Under the pieces are notes generated by a model. It did no database searches. It was not told where the DNA came from and was given only the letters and a program-made list of their open reading frames with translations. This document shows, piece after piece, positions 32,520 through 44,872 of a DNA stretch of 64,000 bases (the stretch's first letter is position 1; every line of letters starts with the position of its first letter). The translations under genes were made by a program, and so were the position numbers. Where the stretch lies: assembly GCA_947311845.1 (NCBI GenBank), contig CAMZMU010000117.1:73675042-73739041 (forward strand). Reading direction: 5' to 3'. The DNA comes from Poa pratensis (taxonomy: Eukaryota > Streptophyta > Magnoliopsida > Poales > Poaceae).

Positions 32520-33203
32520 GTATGTGTGTCCTGGCCACTTTCTTCATGTAGGTGATGTTTCTATCCATCAGAGTGAAAAAAATCTTCCCCTTATTTGAAT
32601 TCAAATTTCATCTGGATATTGTGTGTATATGCATGGTCTGTTGCATGAATATCAAATAATTTTTTCTTCTTTCCAGTGATGTGCTTCATTCACTGTCCTG
32701 CATTTTCGGAACTTCAAGCGTGGATGTTATTCTTTTGAGTTTCATGATGTTAACTTATCTGGAGTTATTTTTAGTCATGTGCTTAATTCATTGTCCGGGA
32801 TAGGGATATATGTATGTGTTGTTGCTTAATTGTGTTTGCTGGTTGCAGCTTCCCCAACAAGGCTGTTGGTGTCAGTGCATCATCTGCTTCTACAACTTTA
32901 TATTAACTTTAGTACACTCAATAATAGCTGCAGTATATGCTGATAACAATTTGTTACATGGGAATGATAAAAATGTCATTTTAGTTAGTAATTAACTTTA
33001 TATCATATTTTCAGTTGTGACCCCATAGTCATCTTTTCCCTCTACAGGTTTTCAAGAATTTCTCTCTTTGTGTTTATGTTGTACTACTTGCAATTAAATT
33101 GAAATCAGGACAAAATTATGTTATTCATTTGGTGGTTTGTGTGGCTAGCCTAATTTCCACGGTGTGTCTTACAATTTGGTTTGTATGTCTATTATCGCTC
33201 TCC

Positions 33204-34004
33204 GCATTTGAATAATTTTAGGATCAATCATGCAATCGGTGTTTAGTTAGCTTAGTGAATCAATGCTTCGGTATTTTGTTTGTTAACCATCTCCATGTTT
33301 GAGAGTTTATAGAGGAAGTACCAGGGAAGGTTAGAGCTCTTTTCTTGCTTGCCAAAACAAGACGGTGGTCTAAATCTTAGTTCGGTTGATGTCATGATTT
33401 CGTGTATTCAAACAGATTAAAAAAATGATGTGTACAACTTCATCTTCATCCAATATAAGAGATCACTTCCACATGCCTCTAGCCTGGGTATATTGTGTGA
33501 GGTTTAAAATGTGTGTTGCCTGATGTTTACACATGAGAAGCATAATTACTTTTTGTTAGTTACACTAACATGGTATGTTGAAAGCCTGCTGGTTCACTTT
33601 GCTTCATGTACTGTATGAGCTCCTTCATTTGGTGTATCATATTTTTCTGCAGCTCCTCACTAGATTGGGCTTCCATGCCGCATCTTCGCCTCGCCTCTCT
33701 TTGATGTATTTTCCGTTGGTTGATGTCTTTTCCGTTGGTTGCTCCTGCTTAGCTGCTTGAATTTTAATGTGCATTTGTTTTGCAGGTTTTCTGATGTCCT
33801 CTCTTCAGGAATAGCATTGGGAACAACACCAGCCACCGCTGCAGCTGATCTCAAATGGAATTCAGGTATCCAAAGTACTTTGTTATCCTAATTTCCTCTC
33901 TCTCTATCTCTCTCTCTCTCTCCCTCCCTCCCTGTCTCTGCATTTGAATAATTTTAGGGTCAATCATGCAATCGGTGTTTAGTTAGCTTAGCGAATCAAT
34001 GCTT
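33204..34004 (+). repeat. 65-bp direct repeat 736 bp apart
   Basis: GCATTTGAATAATTTTAGG through AATCAATGCTT occurs at 33204-33268 and 33940-34004 with two mismatches. A CT-rich microsatellite (33895-33935) immediately precedes the second copy. Confidence 0.85.
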
Positions 34005-34843
34005 TATTTACACCTCTCGCGGGTACCAACAATCTCTATTCCTCCTGATTTGCCTCCTCCACTCCCCTCATTGATTTCATCCCATAGCTTCTTATTTTTT
34101 CGTGCAGATTCTTTATACTCCATTTCGTTCATACAGTAGGTGGATAGAGACAGGAAAACAAGGCATGGAGATGATGCAGATGCATGTGCGTGGCCATGGA
34201 TTCTCCTCAGTTGACATCTCCATGGCATTAGTGATCGAGCTGCAATTTATTTATTTTACAGGTTGTGTTGAACTGGCCCAATGAAAATCTTATTATTTCA
34301 ATGCATACACCAGTCAAGCATGCTTTCTATTTGAACTGCATAAGGGCCCAAAGTGCTAATTTTTTTTGTTCCCGCCATGAAACAGTTTGTAGCATGACAT
34401 TCATGAAATGGAGATGGGTTCGACAAAAGAACAATTTTATCTCAGAGAAATCGAAGATAGAATATAAAGGTCTTTGTCTACAGCTTTATGTATTCTGTTT
34501 CAAACTAAGAACTAGATTGAGATACTTATTTGTAAAGATATTTTCAAACTAAGAACTAGATTGAGACACTTATTTGTATTTGTAGATATATTTACACAAT
34601 TTGCTTATTCTAAGTGCTAGTTGTATATAAATATAAGCTGCTAGCAGATGACTACAAGAAATAATCTACATACATATCACATATAGACTAACAAGATGTC
34701 TGGTTCGATTTGTCTCCACGCTAGCATTCTTTGCACGCCAACAAGCTATTTTGGTGTGTTTTTGTTGACTGCACTATTAGCCATTTTCTGAGTTAACTCA
34801 CATGGATGCAGGTTTTATGGATCTTGTGGCAGATAGAAGAAAG
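33786..34843 (+). pseudogene. Two phase-compatible exon-like segments of an unidentified gene
   Basis: Segment 33786-33865 is bordered by TTTTGCAG and GTATCC and is open for FSDVLSSGIALGTTPATAAA and further residues. Segment 34812-34843 is bordered by GATGCAG and GTAACA and continues FMDLVADRRK. The first ends in phase 1 and the second starts with the matching two bases. I do not recognise the protein. They may belong to a captured fragment or to a real, partly visible gene. Confidence 0.4.
34498..34585 (+). repeat. 44-bp tandem duplication
   Basis: TTTCAAACTAAGAACTAGAT begins copies at 34498 and 34542. They differ by one base and a short tail difference. Confidence 0.8.
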
Positions 34844-34844
34844 G

Positions 34845-37800
34845 TAACACTGTAACCTATGTGTTTGTTATGTTTGTCATATACACTTCTTACATGCATG
34901 AAAATTATGCACCTACCACTGCCATTGTTCCAGTTGAATTGTTAGACCAATTTCCGATTTTTTTCCGTAATGTCTACCCATAAAAAATCTCATGGTGACT
35001 TAATGTTCTTGGTAAATTTACTTTACTGGCTGCAATGTCAGCTAATTAATAGATCCAACACCTTTTGTTCCTTTCTCGGCAGCAATTACTTTTTCTCGGT
35101 TTGTTATGTTGAAAGTGATCGAGATTTATGCCTTGAATGTATTATTCCGTTGTTTGAGGAATTTCTTGAACGTCCATTGTTGTCCTTATTTCCTATCTGC
35201 CACTATATATGTTATTTGGATTGAATCATTTTATCATAACTGTATGTCTGAATTTTTCGCGACTATAGCATCATTGCTCTCTAATGCATTCCTTTTGACG
35301 CTTTATGTTATTTAGCATGGTTTTCTTGGTTCCTTTTAGTCTACAGGTTATATTAATGTTGCTCCATACAAAAGCATTTATAAATTTGCATAGAAATGGA
35401 GTTTCTGCCCTGTTAATTTGGGGTGGTAATTTGGGCTGTACCAGATCCAGGATAATCTGTACAAGTGAGTAGCGACACCGAGGCAAACCCGCAAAAGGAA
35501 AAAAAAGGTGTGTATGGTCTCTGCTCCATCACTTATCAGCACAATTTCCTTGGATATTCCATTTTACCTGACAGACATGTGCACGAATAAGTTGACTAAC
35601 TATGTATGCATTACCACATTTTCCAGGACCAACATGTGAAATAGGAAACTGAACTATCAACCAACCTAAATGGATCGATGCATTTGAACTGGTTTTACGG
35701 AATTGTGGACTGGACCTGGACAGTTTGTTTGAGACAAGGGTGGTGAGAACTCCCAAATAATTATACTAGGATTGATGCATTTGAACTGGTTTTCCTGACT
35801 TGCATTCTGAAAATTCTTCATTACAATTTGTTAAGGTGAAAGAAGTGTACTTAAAGCTACTGGTCTAATTCGATATTGACCTTATTTTCTTTTCTGTAGG
35901 ATGACAGTTAAAAAACTATAATGGAAGCATTGAACATGACCACACTGAAGTTAGTGAATATTGATGTTCCAATTGCACCCAGCAGGTGCTTTTCTTCCCC
36001 TTCCCCAGATTCAGAAAAGATAATATATATAGTCATTTCACTATATATAATATGCTTTATTATCTATGTAAATTATGGGTCCTGATGTGGATTGTATTCA
36101 TCCGGTCTATTTAACAGTTATTTCCAAACATGAGGAGCAGTATACTAAACTGTTAATTCTTTTATTCCTGTGAGCTATTAAACGACTTGAGATAAATATT
36201 TTCTTCCATTATGGTTGAGTTGGCATTGTGCAAGCCCTATATGTCTTAAATTAATTTTCAGTATAATTTTATTTCACCACGGTACTTTTTTATACAGTGA
36301 CCCTTTATTGGTAACAGAAAACAAGATAGTATACACAATGACACTTGATTGAATAATTAAATGTTTTTCAACTTGAACAGTGTACTTCTTACTCTCTACG
36401 TAAATTTCAATTTACTTGCATATTGTTGGACTTCTTACTGTCATAACTAAGAGAACAGGTGCTCTTTTTGTATGAGTTTGTGTTTATCTAAATAGTAGAA
36501 TTCTATGTCATCTGAGATTGTAGATTACAATAATCCCATGTATTGTTCTGTGTACTATACAAGTGCCGCTTCGTTGCTCAATATTCTGAGAACCCATTGT
36601 TCCATCGATTGGTGGCAAAACTTCAGAGTTGTTTCTCATTTTTTTGTGTTTTTATTCAGAAGTTTGGATACTGGCTGTGTTTTTTGTTACTTATCTGGTT
36701 TATTACAGTTTATTGTGCAACGATGGCATATTCAATCTCAAATTAGGTGATGTTGAGCTGGCTGCATTCAATCTACATGATGCGTCACTTTTCCTTCTAT
36801 AACCTCTACTAACTAGCATATGTCTAATCCTGCTATATACAATTAAAGGAAGCAAAGTTTTTATGCACGGTGAGAATATCAAGATTTTCCTCCTACCAGC
36901 AATGGTGTTATATCTACTGTGACTGCTGTCATTGAAAGTCTACAAAGAACTACCATGCCTCGCCATATCTACATATACAAGTCTGTAGTAATCCATTCAT
37001 TCATTCCCATTTCATATAGTGATTTCCTAGCTCCTCAGATAAATAGCTTTGCCTGGGTTCCCATTTTTGTTTATGATATATCTTTCACTAATAACGTTGT
37101 TTTGGAATGTCGCAGTTGGAAATCCCAGTGCTTGCACCTTTCGGGAAGCTGTAATATCGTGCTACTATGGCTGTTTAGAGTTCTTGCATGCCGTTGCTGG
37201 CGGTGCATATTATTCTTACCTAGACTGAGAGTTCTCACCGGTTCTCCCACGGAGGAGGCGATAGGAAGAGAATTTATGTATTTCGTTTCTCCATCTCGGA
37301 CATAAGTTATCATGTGTCTACTGTGTTGTTATTCTTAGGTTATATTTTGTGCATATAATAGATGCTCACTGCAAGATTATCTATGGGAGTATCGTCTCAT
37401 GCTCGGACCTGTTGCAAGATCAATCATGGCAATTCGAGACCTGCTTGGCAGTGCTTAAATGATTTGATATATTTGTACTTTGGCTTTGTCTTTTCTGCGT
37501 AAGACTCATGCATTTTATCATGTCCTAGAATAACATGTTCAGGATATAGTGCTTATCTTAGGTTATATAGTTTGGCATGTACAGAGTACTATTGTACGAA
37601 TGGTTAGTCTAAGAAGAACACCAAATTGGATGAGCCTCCAATGCTTCTGTTATTGTCTTGATGTATGAAAGATATAAAGTTAGACTGTATGAATCGTTGT
37701 TGAATTGGAAACTACACTATTTGTTTGTCACGACAACATCAATTTATCAGAAATTAGCTGATCAATAAGAAGATGAAATAGCAGTTGTTTACTTTTTAGA

Positions 37801-37873
37801 ACCAGATTGTTTTTTATAATCTGTATAAAATGTGACAACTACGGGCAAACAAATAAATGAACCAACAAGTGCC
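34845..37873. other. AT-rich low-copy DNA, no gene identified
   Basis: Only short ORFs without recognisable domains are present. A few splice-like borders and short open stretches occur (for example around 35930-35985 and 36900-36960). I cannot assemble them into a gene. Confidence 0.5.
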
Positions 37874-38045
37874 GCGCGGCGAGCCGCGCCGTTCGAATCT
37901 AGTTCACACATTGGTAGCATACATCATTTATCAACATCTAGAATGTTTTTCACAAATTTTTGGAACATTAATGTCGTTTCAAAATTTTCAAAATAAGAGG
38001 CTAGACTCATATATATGTTAAATGCTTTCTACTCCTGTTTGTAAC

Positions 38046-38138
38046 TGTTAGATGTGTATAGGTCCTTTTCCGCATATTGCCACATGTACATGTATTGGCC
38101 TTTGCCCCCTGTGAATGTCAGAAGCTCATTCCCTAACA
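38046..38138 (+). repeat. 5' LTR of the copia element
   Basis: It is 93 bp and differs from the 3' copy at one position (GCCCCC against GGCCCC). Such short LTRs are unusual for Triticeae copia elements, many of which exceed 1 kb. Confidence 0.95.
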
Positions 38139-38150
38139 TGGTATCAGAGC
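38139..38150 (+). other. Primer binding site (initiator Met tRNA type)
   Basis: TGGTATCAGAGC directly follows the LTR end. It is the canonical copia primer site complementary to the initiator methionine tRNA 3' end. Confidence 0.9.
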
Positions 38151-38881
38151 GTGGTTAGCTTCTCTCGCACGAGCCGAGCGCCGTCGTCAACCTCCCATGC
38201 CGCCGGCCTTCCCACGCCGCCGCCGACCTCCGGCCTGCGTGCATCGGGACGCCTCCGCGCCATGCCCACGCCGCCGCCGACCTCCGGCTTGCCTGCATCG
38301 GGCCGTCGCCGCGCCGTTGTCAACCTCCCACGCCGCCGGCCTTCCCACGCCGCCGCCGACCTCCGGCCTGCGTGCATCGGGACGCCTCCGCGCCGTGCCC
38401 ACGCCGCCGCTGACCTCCGGCTTGCCTGCATCGGGCCGCCGCCGCGCCGTTGTGCCCGGCCGCCATCGGTCCGCCTCGGCCGCGGTTGCCTTCCGGCATG
38501 CCGCGCCGCCCTGCCCGGCCACCTCCGCCGCGGCTGCCCTCCGGCCTGCCGCGCCGTCCTGTCCGGCCACCTCCGGCCGCTTCTGCTCTCCCCGGCCGTG
38601 CTAGCTCGCGAGCTCGAGCGGGAGCGGAACGAGCCGAGCGGCGGCCCCCAGGCCGGCCCCAGCCCGGCCTAGGCCGGCCACCCCCAGAGCAAACCGGCCT
38701 CCAGACCGGCCCAGGCCGGCGGCCAGGCCGACCACGCGACAGCAGCACCCGGCCTCCAGCCGGCCCCCAGCCCGGCCTAGGCCGGGCGACTGATAGAAAA
38801 AAAAAGCCCACGATGTCTCCGTCGGGCTATGTTGCTGTTCCTCGGTGCTCCGTGATCTTTGACGGCACCAACTACGCCGAG
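38151..38881 (+). pseudogene. gag N-terminal region of the copia element, repeat-rich
   Basis: Very GC-rich sequence contains diverged tandem copies of a unit with CGCCGCCGACCTCCGGC and GCATCGGG (38205-38450) and later CCGGCC-rich repeats. Frames shift between repeats. The last frame ends with VPRCSVIFDGTNYAE, the usual start of the copia gag domain, and is interrupted by the nested gypsy element after the TSD CCGAG at 38877-38881. Confidence 0.65.
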
Positions 38882-41800
38882 TGATTGCGTGGATCACACG
38901 TTCGCTGGGAGACCCCAAGAGGAAGGTATGAAGCAGTGTAGCAGCAGTTTCCCTCAGTATGAAACCAAGGTTTAATCGAACCAGTAGGAGCAAGAAATCA
39001 CTTCTGAAGGTTGTCAGTGGCGGAATATGGCACGGCGCAATACCAGGGAATCCGGCGCTAACGTGGAACCTGCACGCAACACAATCAAATTACTTTGCCC
39101 CAACGAAACAGTGAGGTTGTCAATCTCACCGGCTTGCTGAAAATGGTGTGGAAAACCGTAGTAAATTTCAGAGAATGAAAAGGAACAGTGTTTGCAGTTG
39201 GTTGTATTATCAGTGTAAAAGAATGGACCGGGGGTCCACAGTTCACTAGTGGTGTCTCTCCATAAAAGATAACTAACATGCTGGGTGAACAAATTACAGC
39301 TGGGCAATTGACAAAATATGGAGCGCATGACAATGCATATATATGACATGATGATTACTATGATATTCATGTGGGCATTACGACAAAATACATAGACCGT
39401 TATCCAACAGCGTCTATGACTAATAATCCACCGCCAGGTTGTCATACCGAGTTCCCCGTTGGTATTAAGTTGCAAGCAACGGATAATTGCATTAAGTAAT
39501 GTGTGACACCCCTCCCTGGCACATATCACCAGAGAGGCAGTCGTCCCGTGCGCCATCCCAAGATAACTGGCCGCACGTCACAACAGTGTAACATAATGGA
39601 CATCATTACACAATCAGGCACATCAGTGCTACAACTGGTTTACAAGGCCATCAAGGAATGACGAAATATCAATCCCAGCATGGCACGATACAGAGTTTTA
39701 ACTGGCAGCGGAAGACATATGAGAGGCTACGGCTTGGAGCGGCTCCACTCCACAGGTTCTGGCTGGGCTACTGATCCTAGCACGCTCTTGCTTCAAATCC
39801 TTACTAAGGTGGAAGATTAATCCTCGACAAAACCTGGCCACAATCACAAGGCCCGTGAGTACATTTGTATGCACTCAGCAAGAATTCGCCACTCACTACA
39901 AACAATCCAACAATCATGCAGCAAGATATACATTGGAAATAAAATCTACAACATGGCAAGAGTCTACTCAAGATAGACCAATATGATAACATAAAGGTAG
40001 CATGGCATTACAAGCAAAACATGGCGTAAGCAAACAACAAGAGTATCACCAGTACAGAGTCCAAGCCAGATGGGGTTGGATCGTATACCGGCAATCAAAC
40101 AAAGAGGTTACATGTGACGAGTAAACGAGTGTATCAGTGGGTACCAAATCTTATAATTACCCCTGTCAACACAATCAGGCTTCCAAGCCTCTAGCCAACT
40201 CTGGCTATCAATCCAGCCAACTCTGGCTATCTCCCGGGGCATGCACGGTTGATGTTGGCTCTGGCCTAACTATAGGCTTCCAACGCATCACACCGCCATC
40301 CCATTCACCTCACAAGTAACATTCCCTGCATCATCTTATTGTTCATTTAGTGAAATTAGGTTGTTCATCTTTCTTTCAAACAAGCCTTAGGTTTAACCTC
40401 CTGACACGACACGGACACACAGTGTGACCGACACTGAACTGTTGTTCCATAACCTTGGAACGAGGCTAGACATCCAGATTTGACACTCTCGAGAGGTTGC
40501 AATTACCACTCACCTAAGTGCACCACACTGAGCCGGTACTTTAGGACATCATCCCTAAGGCGAACTCAGCAAGATACACTCACCTGACCGTTCACGCTAC
40601 CAAGACACTCCCTGTATAGCCACCGACATAACTCTATGCCTTATGCAGAAGTGAATCCGGCACGTTCCCAACTATGGGCAACGCCTAGCTCCGGAACCTT
40701 CGCAAGACTAGCCCCGACCAACTATGGTACCGACTAGACTTGCCAAAAGGGTGGCATCAAAGGAGGCTCGATAGGATTACGTAGGTCAAGGCCCGCCCAT
40801 GTGAGCGACAGTGGCAGTGCGTTCAATGTTCAGATTAGTGGCACTATGGACTGACCTTATCGTTGTTTGGAGGGGTGTTTCAATTTAATCAAGTTTCAAC
40901 ATAACAAGTCCAAACAACAGGGGGATTAGTCCAGCATAATAATCACGACATCAATATCATATACCATCAAACAACAAGGCATTAGCAACACAAGGTAAGC
41001 ACATAACAATAACAGCACAGAATAAACATATCACTTGCAGGTAGAAATATCAACATAACAATAATAATAATACCCGGTGACTGTGGCGGGAGACCCGGCC
41101 GGTGTCACTCGGGGGTTAGTGTTCACAGAATAATAGCATAATGTTTCAAACGATGACGGTGGCGGGCAACCCAGCCGGTGTCACCGTAAAAGAATAAACC
41201 GAAAAGCACTCATAAGAATGAGAGAGCATCCATTCCACTCGAGGGTTATCTCGACGTGGTGTCAGCAATCTCGGCAAAAAGAACCACTGGAAAGTCAGTT
41301 CCCAGCGTCGCAGTCCGGTTGGTCTATGCCAACCATATTTGACGGAGGGACAAGGCAACTAACTCTTTTGGCAAATGCCCCCAACACCGAGGATCATAAG
41401 ACGACATTCGTCCGCTCCTCACCTCGGCGAAGAAGAAAGAAGCAAACAAAGCCCCGCAAGCGCGAGACGCACAGTTGTAATAATTCCCCCATTCCTTTGA
41501 CTGAGGCGGTAACCCCGGCCATTGTCTCGGGAACGGGAGTGATGCACAGATAAGCAATTATAAGGTAATGCGACAATTTAAAATGCGACAGGATATATGC
41601 AATAAGACAAGGCTCATATAAAGTATGGACAACAACAGACAGGCAACAATAATAGTAGACAGATATAACAACACACAGTAGACATAAACACTCGACATAG
41701 TATTAAGCAAATAACCAAACAAGCATTGCGGGACGGCTCATAGGAAGGGGTTAGCTTGCCTCGGGGTCGCGTAGTCATTCTCCGGTTCGTCGATGAAGTG

Positions 41801-44800
41801 AAGACGTTGCGGATTCGGGCATCGGTAGCCCTACACCGCGCCGCCGGGATGGTATCGCACATAAAATGCGCGACCCGGAAGATACACCGGAAGGGGGTGG
41901 AATCTACGCCATCGGACAGATCTCACAAAGATAGGAATTTATAAATTTGGATTACCAAATTTGGAGCTGTGGTTTGGGAGAAAACGGCGAGCGAAAAATA
42001 ACTATCCGACACGCGCGTGCGGTGGATAGTTATCTGCCGCCGAAGTCAAATTAAAACAACGACCGAACAGGTCATCGTCTTCTTTGACGCGCCGCGGCAG
42101 GGAAACGCACGGGCAGCTCGGGGAACTCGGGCTTGCCGGCGCTAGGAGGGGCAGGGATGCCGGGAGACGGCGGAGGGAGGCTCGCCGCGGCCGGGGAGGA
42201 CTCGGGAGGCAGGGGAGGCCACGGGGCGGTCGTCGCGATATCCTTCACATGGGGCGCCACGGGAGGGCTCGGGGAACTCGTCGCCGCGCCGCTAGGAGGG
42301 GCAGGGGACGGCAGGGGAAAGGTGGGGCGGCTCTCCGCGGTCCACCGCGCCCAGGGACGCGCCCGGCGGGAGGGGAGGCAGGGGTCAGCGACGCCCGTGC
42401 TTCGGGCTTCATCGGCCATTGTTGCCCAACTTCGAGCTCGAGCGCTCCTCAGCTTCTGGCTACTCTGAGAAGTGAGGAGGGGTGGTGTTGTGCATCCAGG
42501 GAGTGGCTCGGGGGCCCTTAAATAGCCAGGGGCGGGGAGAGGGCAGGGGTGTGGGTGGTGGTCGCCGTTGTGATGCGTTGAAGCTCCGGTGGCCACAGCA
42601 GCGAGGGGAGGAGATAAGGACGGTGTGCTGGAGCTACAGAGGGAGCACGAGGAGGCACTGGAGCGTCGGTGCGTCGGCTAGTGCTTGGAGGTGAACTGTA
42701 CGGGGCGGTGCGGCGTGTAGTGCTTGGCGGCGGCGAGGTGTCGTTCTCGTGGATTCGCCGGAGCCAGGTGCAGCAAGGGGAGGGGGAGGGGCTCGGCTGC
42801 GGCGCAGCTCCGCGGGACAGCGAGGTGGTGGACAACAGCAAGGGGAAGATGACAAGGGGGCGCTGCCATGCCGGTCCTGGCGTTCGGAGCGCGCCGCGGA
42901 TGGCATGGCGCGTTCCCGACAGCTCGATGCTCCAAAAAAAAGATGGTCTTCACTACTGGGTTCACCACAACGGGAGAAACACAAAAAAACAAGAAACAAT
43001 CAAGGATTGCCAACTTTGCAGAGTAGGATTTTTGGAAAACCAAAACGCAGAAGGTGTTCGATGAAATGACAGGGGCCTTGCACATCTCAGAAAAATCCCC
43101 AAAAATTACCACTGAGTACTTGTGGCATAGGGAGGGTGTATATGGAGTTTGAGCTCAATTGGACGTCTAGAAATAGGGTTTTGGCAAGATGTCCAAAAAT
43201 GGACACAATGGCATGGTTATAGAAATGTGAATTTACACACTTCACCTTGGGGTGATCTCCTGGATTTGGGTGTATATGGGCCATTTGGTCAATGTGACCA
43301 AGTCCCATGGTCATAGGAATTTTCTAGGTGTGGGTTTGCTTGAAGAACTCAAAATGGCATCTATTTGGGCTTACAAAGGAAGTGGTCTAAATATTGCTCA
43401 AATGGGTTTGTCTCCGAAAGATGAAATGGAGGAAATGCCAAAATATGCATTCCCTGAATTTATCAGAATTATTGGAAGTTCCTAGCTTGGTTAAAACATT
43501 TCTGGACTAGAAATGGCAGTTTTGAAATTATTGGCTAACTTGGAAATATTGCATTGGAGTATGCAATATTTTTGCATGGGTTGTCTTTATATGGACATGG
43601 GGTCCTCTGGTATTTTTGGTGGAATTTTTAGAGCTATGGAAATGGGCTTTCCTTTTGTAGGTGGAAGAAAAGGATTAAAAGTTTCCGATAATTAGGGCTA
43701 GGGTTTTTCGGAGAAAACCCGAGCACAAAAATTATCAGGGGATGGAGTGGTTTGTGGGCTTATGGGTAATTTCGAGAAAGCAATTTCCAAGTCAATTCAT
43801 CTTCAAAAGTTTTGGAGAAATATTTAGAATGAGAGGAAAAAGTTTTTCAGGTGTCGGAAAACACCACTAAAATTTGGGTTCAATTTTCGGGGTGTTACAT
43901 AATGTAAACAAATGCATTAGACCTAACGGCGTACCCTTAAGCTAAGCATCGGTTATTTTATCCCTAGTGGCAACAGCACATCCACAATCTTAGAAGTTAT
44001 TGTCACTCTCCCAGATTACCGGAGGCATGAACCCACTATCTAGCATAAATACTCACTCTTGGAGTTACAAGCATCTACTTGGCCAAAGCATCTACTAGTA
44101 ACGGAAAGCATGCAAGATCATAAATAACATATAAGATAGATTGATAATCAACTTGACATAGTATTCAATATTCATCGGATCCCAGCAAACACAACATGTA
44201 GCATTACAATAAGATGATCTTGATCATGATAGGCAGCTCACAAGATCTAAACATGATAGCATAAAGTGGAGAGACAACCATCTAGCTACTGCCATGGACC
44301 CGTAGTCCAAGGATGAACTACTCACGCATCACTCCGGAGGCAGGCATGGTGATGTAGAGCCCTCCGGTGATGATTCCCCTCTCCGGCAGGGTGCCGGGAA
44401 GAGCTTCTGAACCCTCCCGAGCTAGGGTTGACGGCGGCGGCGTCTCTGGAACTTTTCGTGGATAATGGCTCGGGTATTTAGGGTTTTCGCGTCGGGAAGA
44501 ATAAATAGGCGAAAGGGCGGCGGCTGCGGAGCCACGAGGGCCCCACACCACCCCACGGCGCGGCAGGGGGGCCGCGCGGCCCCATGGTGTGGGTGCCACG
44601 TGGCCCTCCTCCGTCTCTCCTCTGGACTCCGTCTTCGTGTTGGAAAAATAGGAGGTTCTGTCCAAGTTTCGTCCAATTCCGAGAATATTTCCAGACTAGC
44701 TTTTCTGGAATACAAAAACAGCAGAAAACAGGAACTGGCACTGTGGCATCTTGTTAATAGGTTAGTCCCAGAAAATGCATAAAAATGCTATGAAGTGTAT

Positions 44801-44872
44801 ATAAAACATGTAACAATTGGTATAATATCAACATGGAACATCAGAAATTATAGATACGTTTGAGACGTATCA
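38882..44872 (-). repeat. Left (3') LTR of the nested gypsy element, split by a solo LTR
   Basis: 38882-39501 and 43900-44872 together match the right LTR, with about 1590 bp of LTR once the 4.4 kb insert is removed. Compared with 48367-49969 there are some substitutions and several indels, for example 16 bases missing after CTTGCTGAAAA. Confidence 0.9.
39502..43899 (-). mobile_element. Solo LTR (4.4 kb) of another gypsy family
   Basis: It starts TGTGACACCCC, ends GGGGTGTTACA, and is flanked by TAATG at 39497-39501 and 43900-43904. On the minus strand it begins TGTAACACCCCGAAAATTG, a start common to some Triticeae gypsy LTRs. A TATTTAAGG core promoter lies at about 42515-42525 (minus), followed by a GC-rich leader. 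No gag-pol sequence or second LTR is present, so it probably arose by recombination between the LTRs of a full element. Three diverged copies of a GACTGTGGCGG...CCGGCC...TGTC motif lie at 41075, 41155 and 41498. Confidence 0.75.

Larger units (their letters stand above)
32373..37902 (+). mobile_element. Candidate Helitron with gene-fragment cargo (5' end not located)
   Basis: The right end shows GCGCGGC-GA-GCCGCGC (37874-37889), a perfect 7-bp hairpin, then 9 nt, then CTAG (37899-37902) followed by T. This matches the plant Helitron 3' end and its A/T insertion site. Exon-like pieces, including an armadillo-repeat fragment, lie within 5.5 kb to the left, as in gene-capturing Helitrons. I could not find a TC-starting 5' terminus, so the left boundary is arbitrary. 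No Rep/helicase ORF is present. Confidence 0.45.

Noticed and set aside
38144..38811. Minus-strand ORFs of 95-163 codons in the copia gag region
   Set aside because: They are repeats of RRPDAGKPEVGGG type produced by reading the GC-rich tandem repeat backwards.
41075..41540. Three diverged GACTGTGGCGG-type repeats, considered as a CRISPR-like array
   Set aside because: Spacing is irregular (about 80 and 345 bp), copies are diverged, and the host is a plant nuclear genome.
42084..43069. GC-rich ORFs on both strands in the solo LTR
   Set aside because: They lie in the leader part of an LTR, lack domains and change frame. The LTR explanation accounts for the termini and target duplication.
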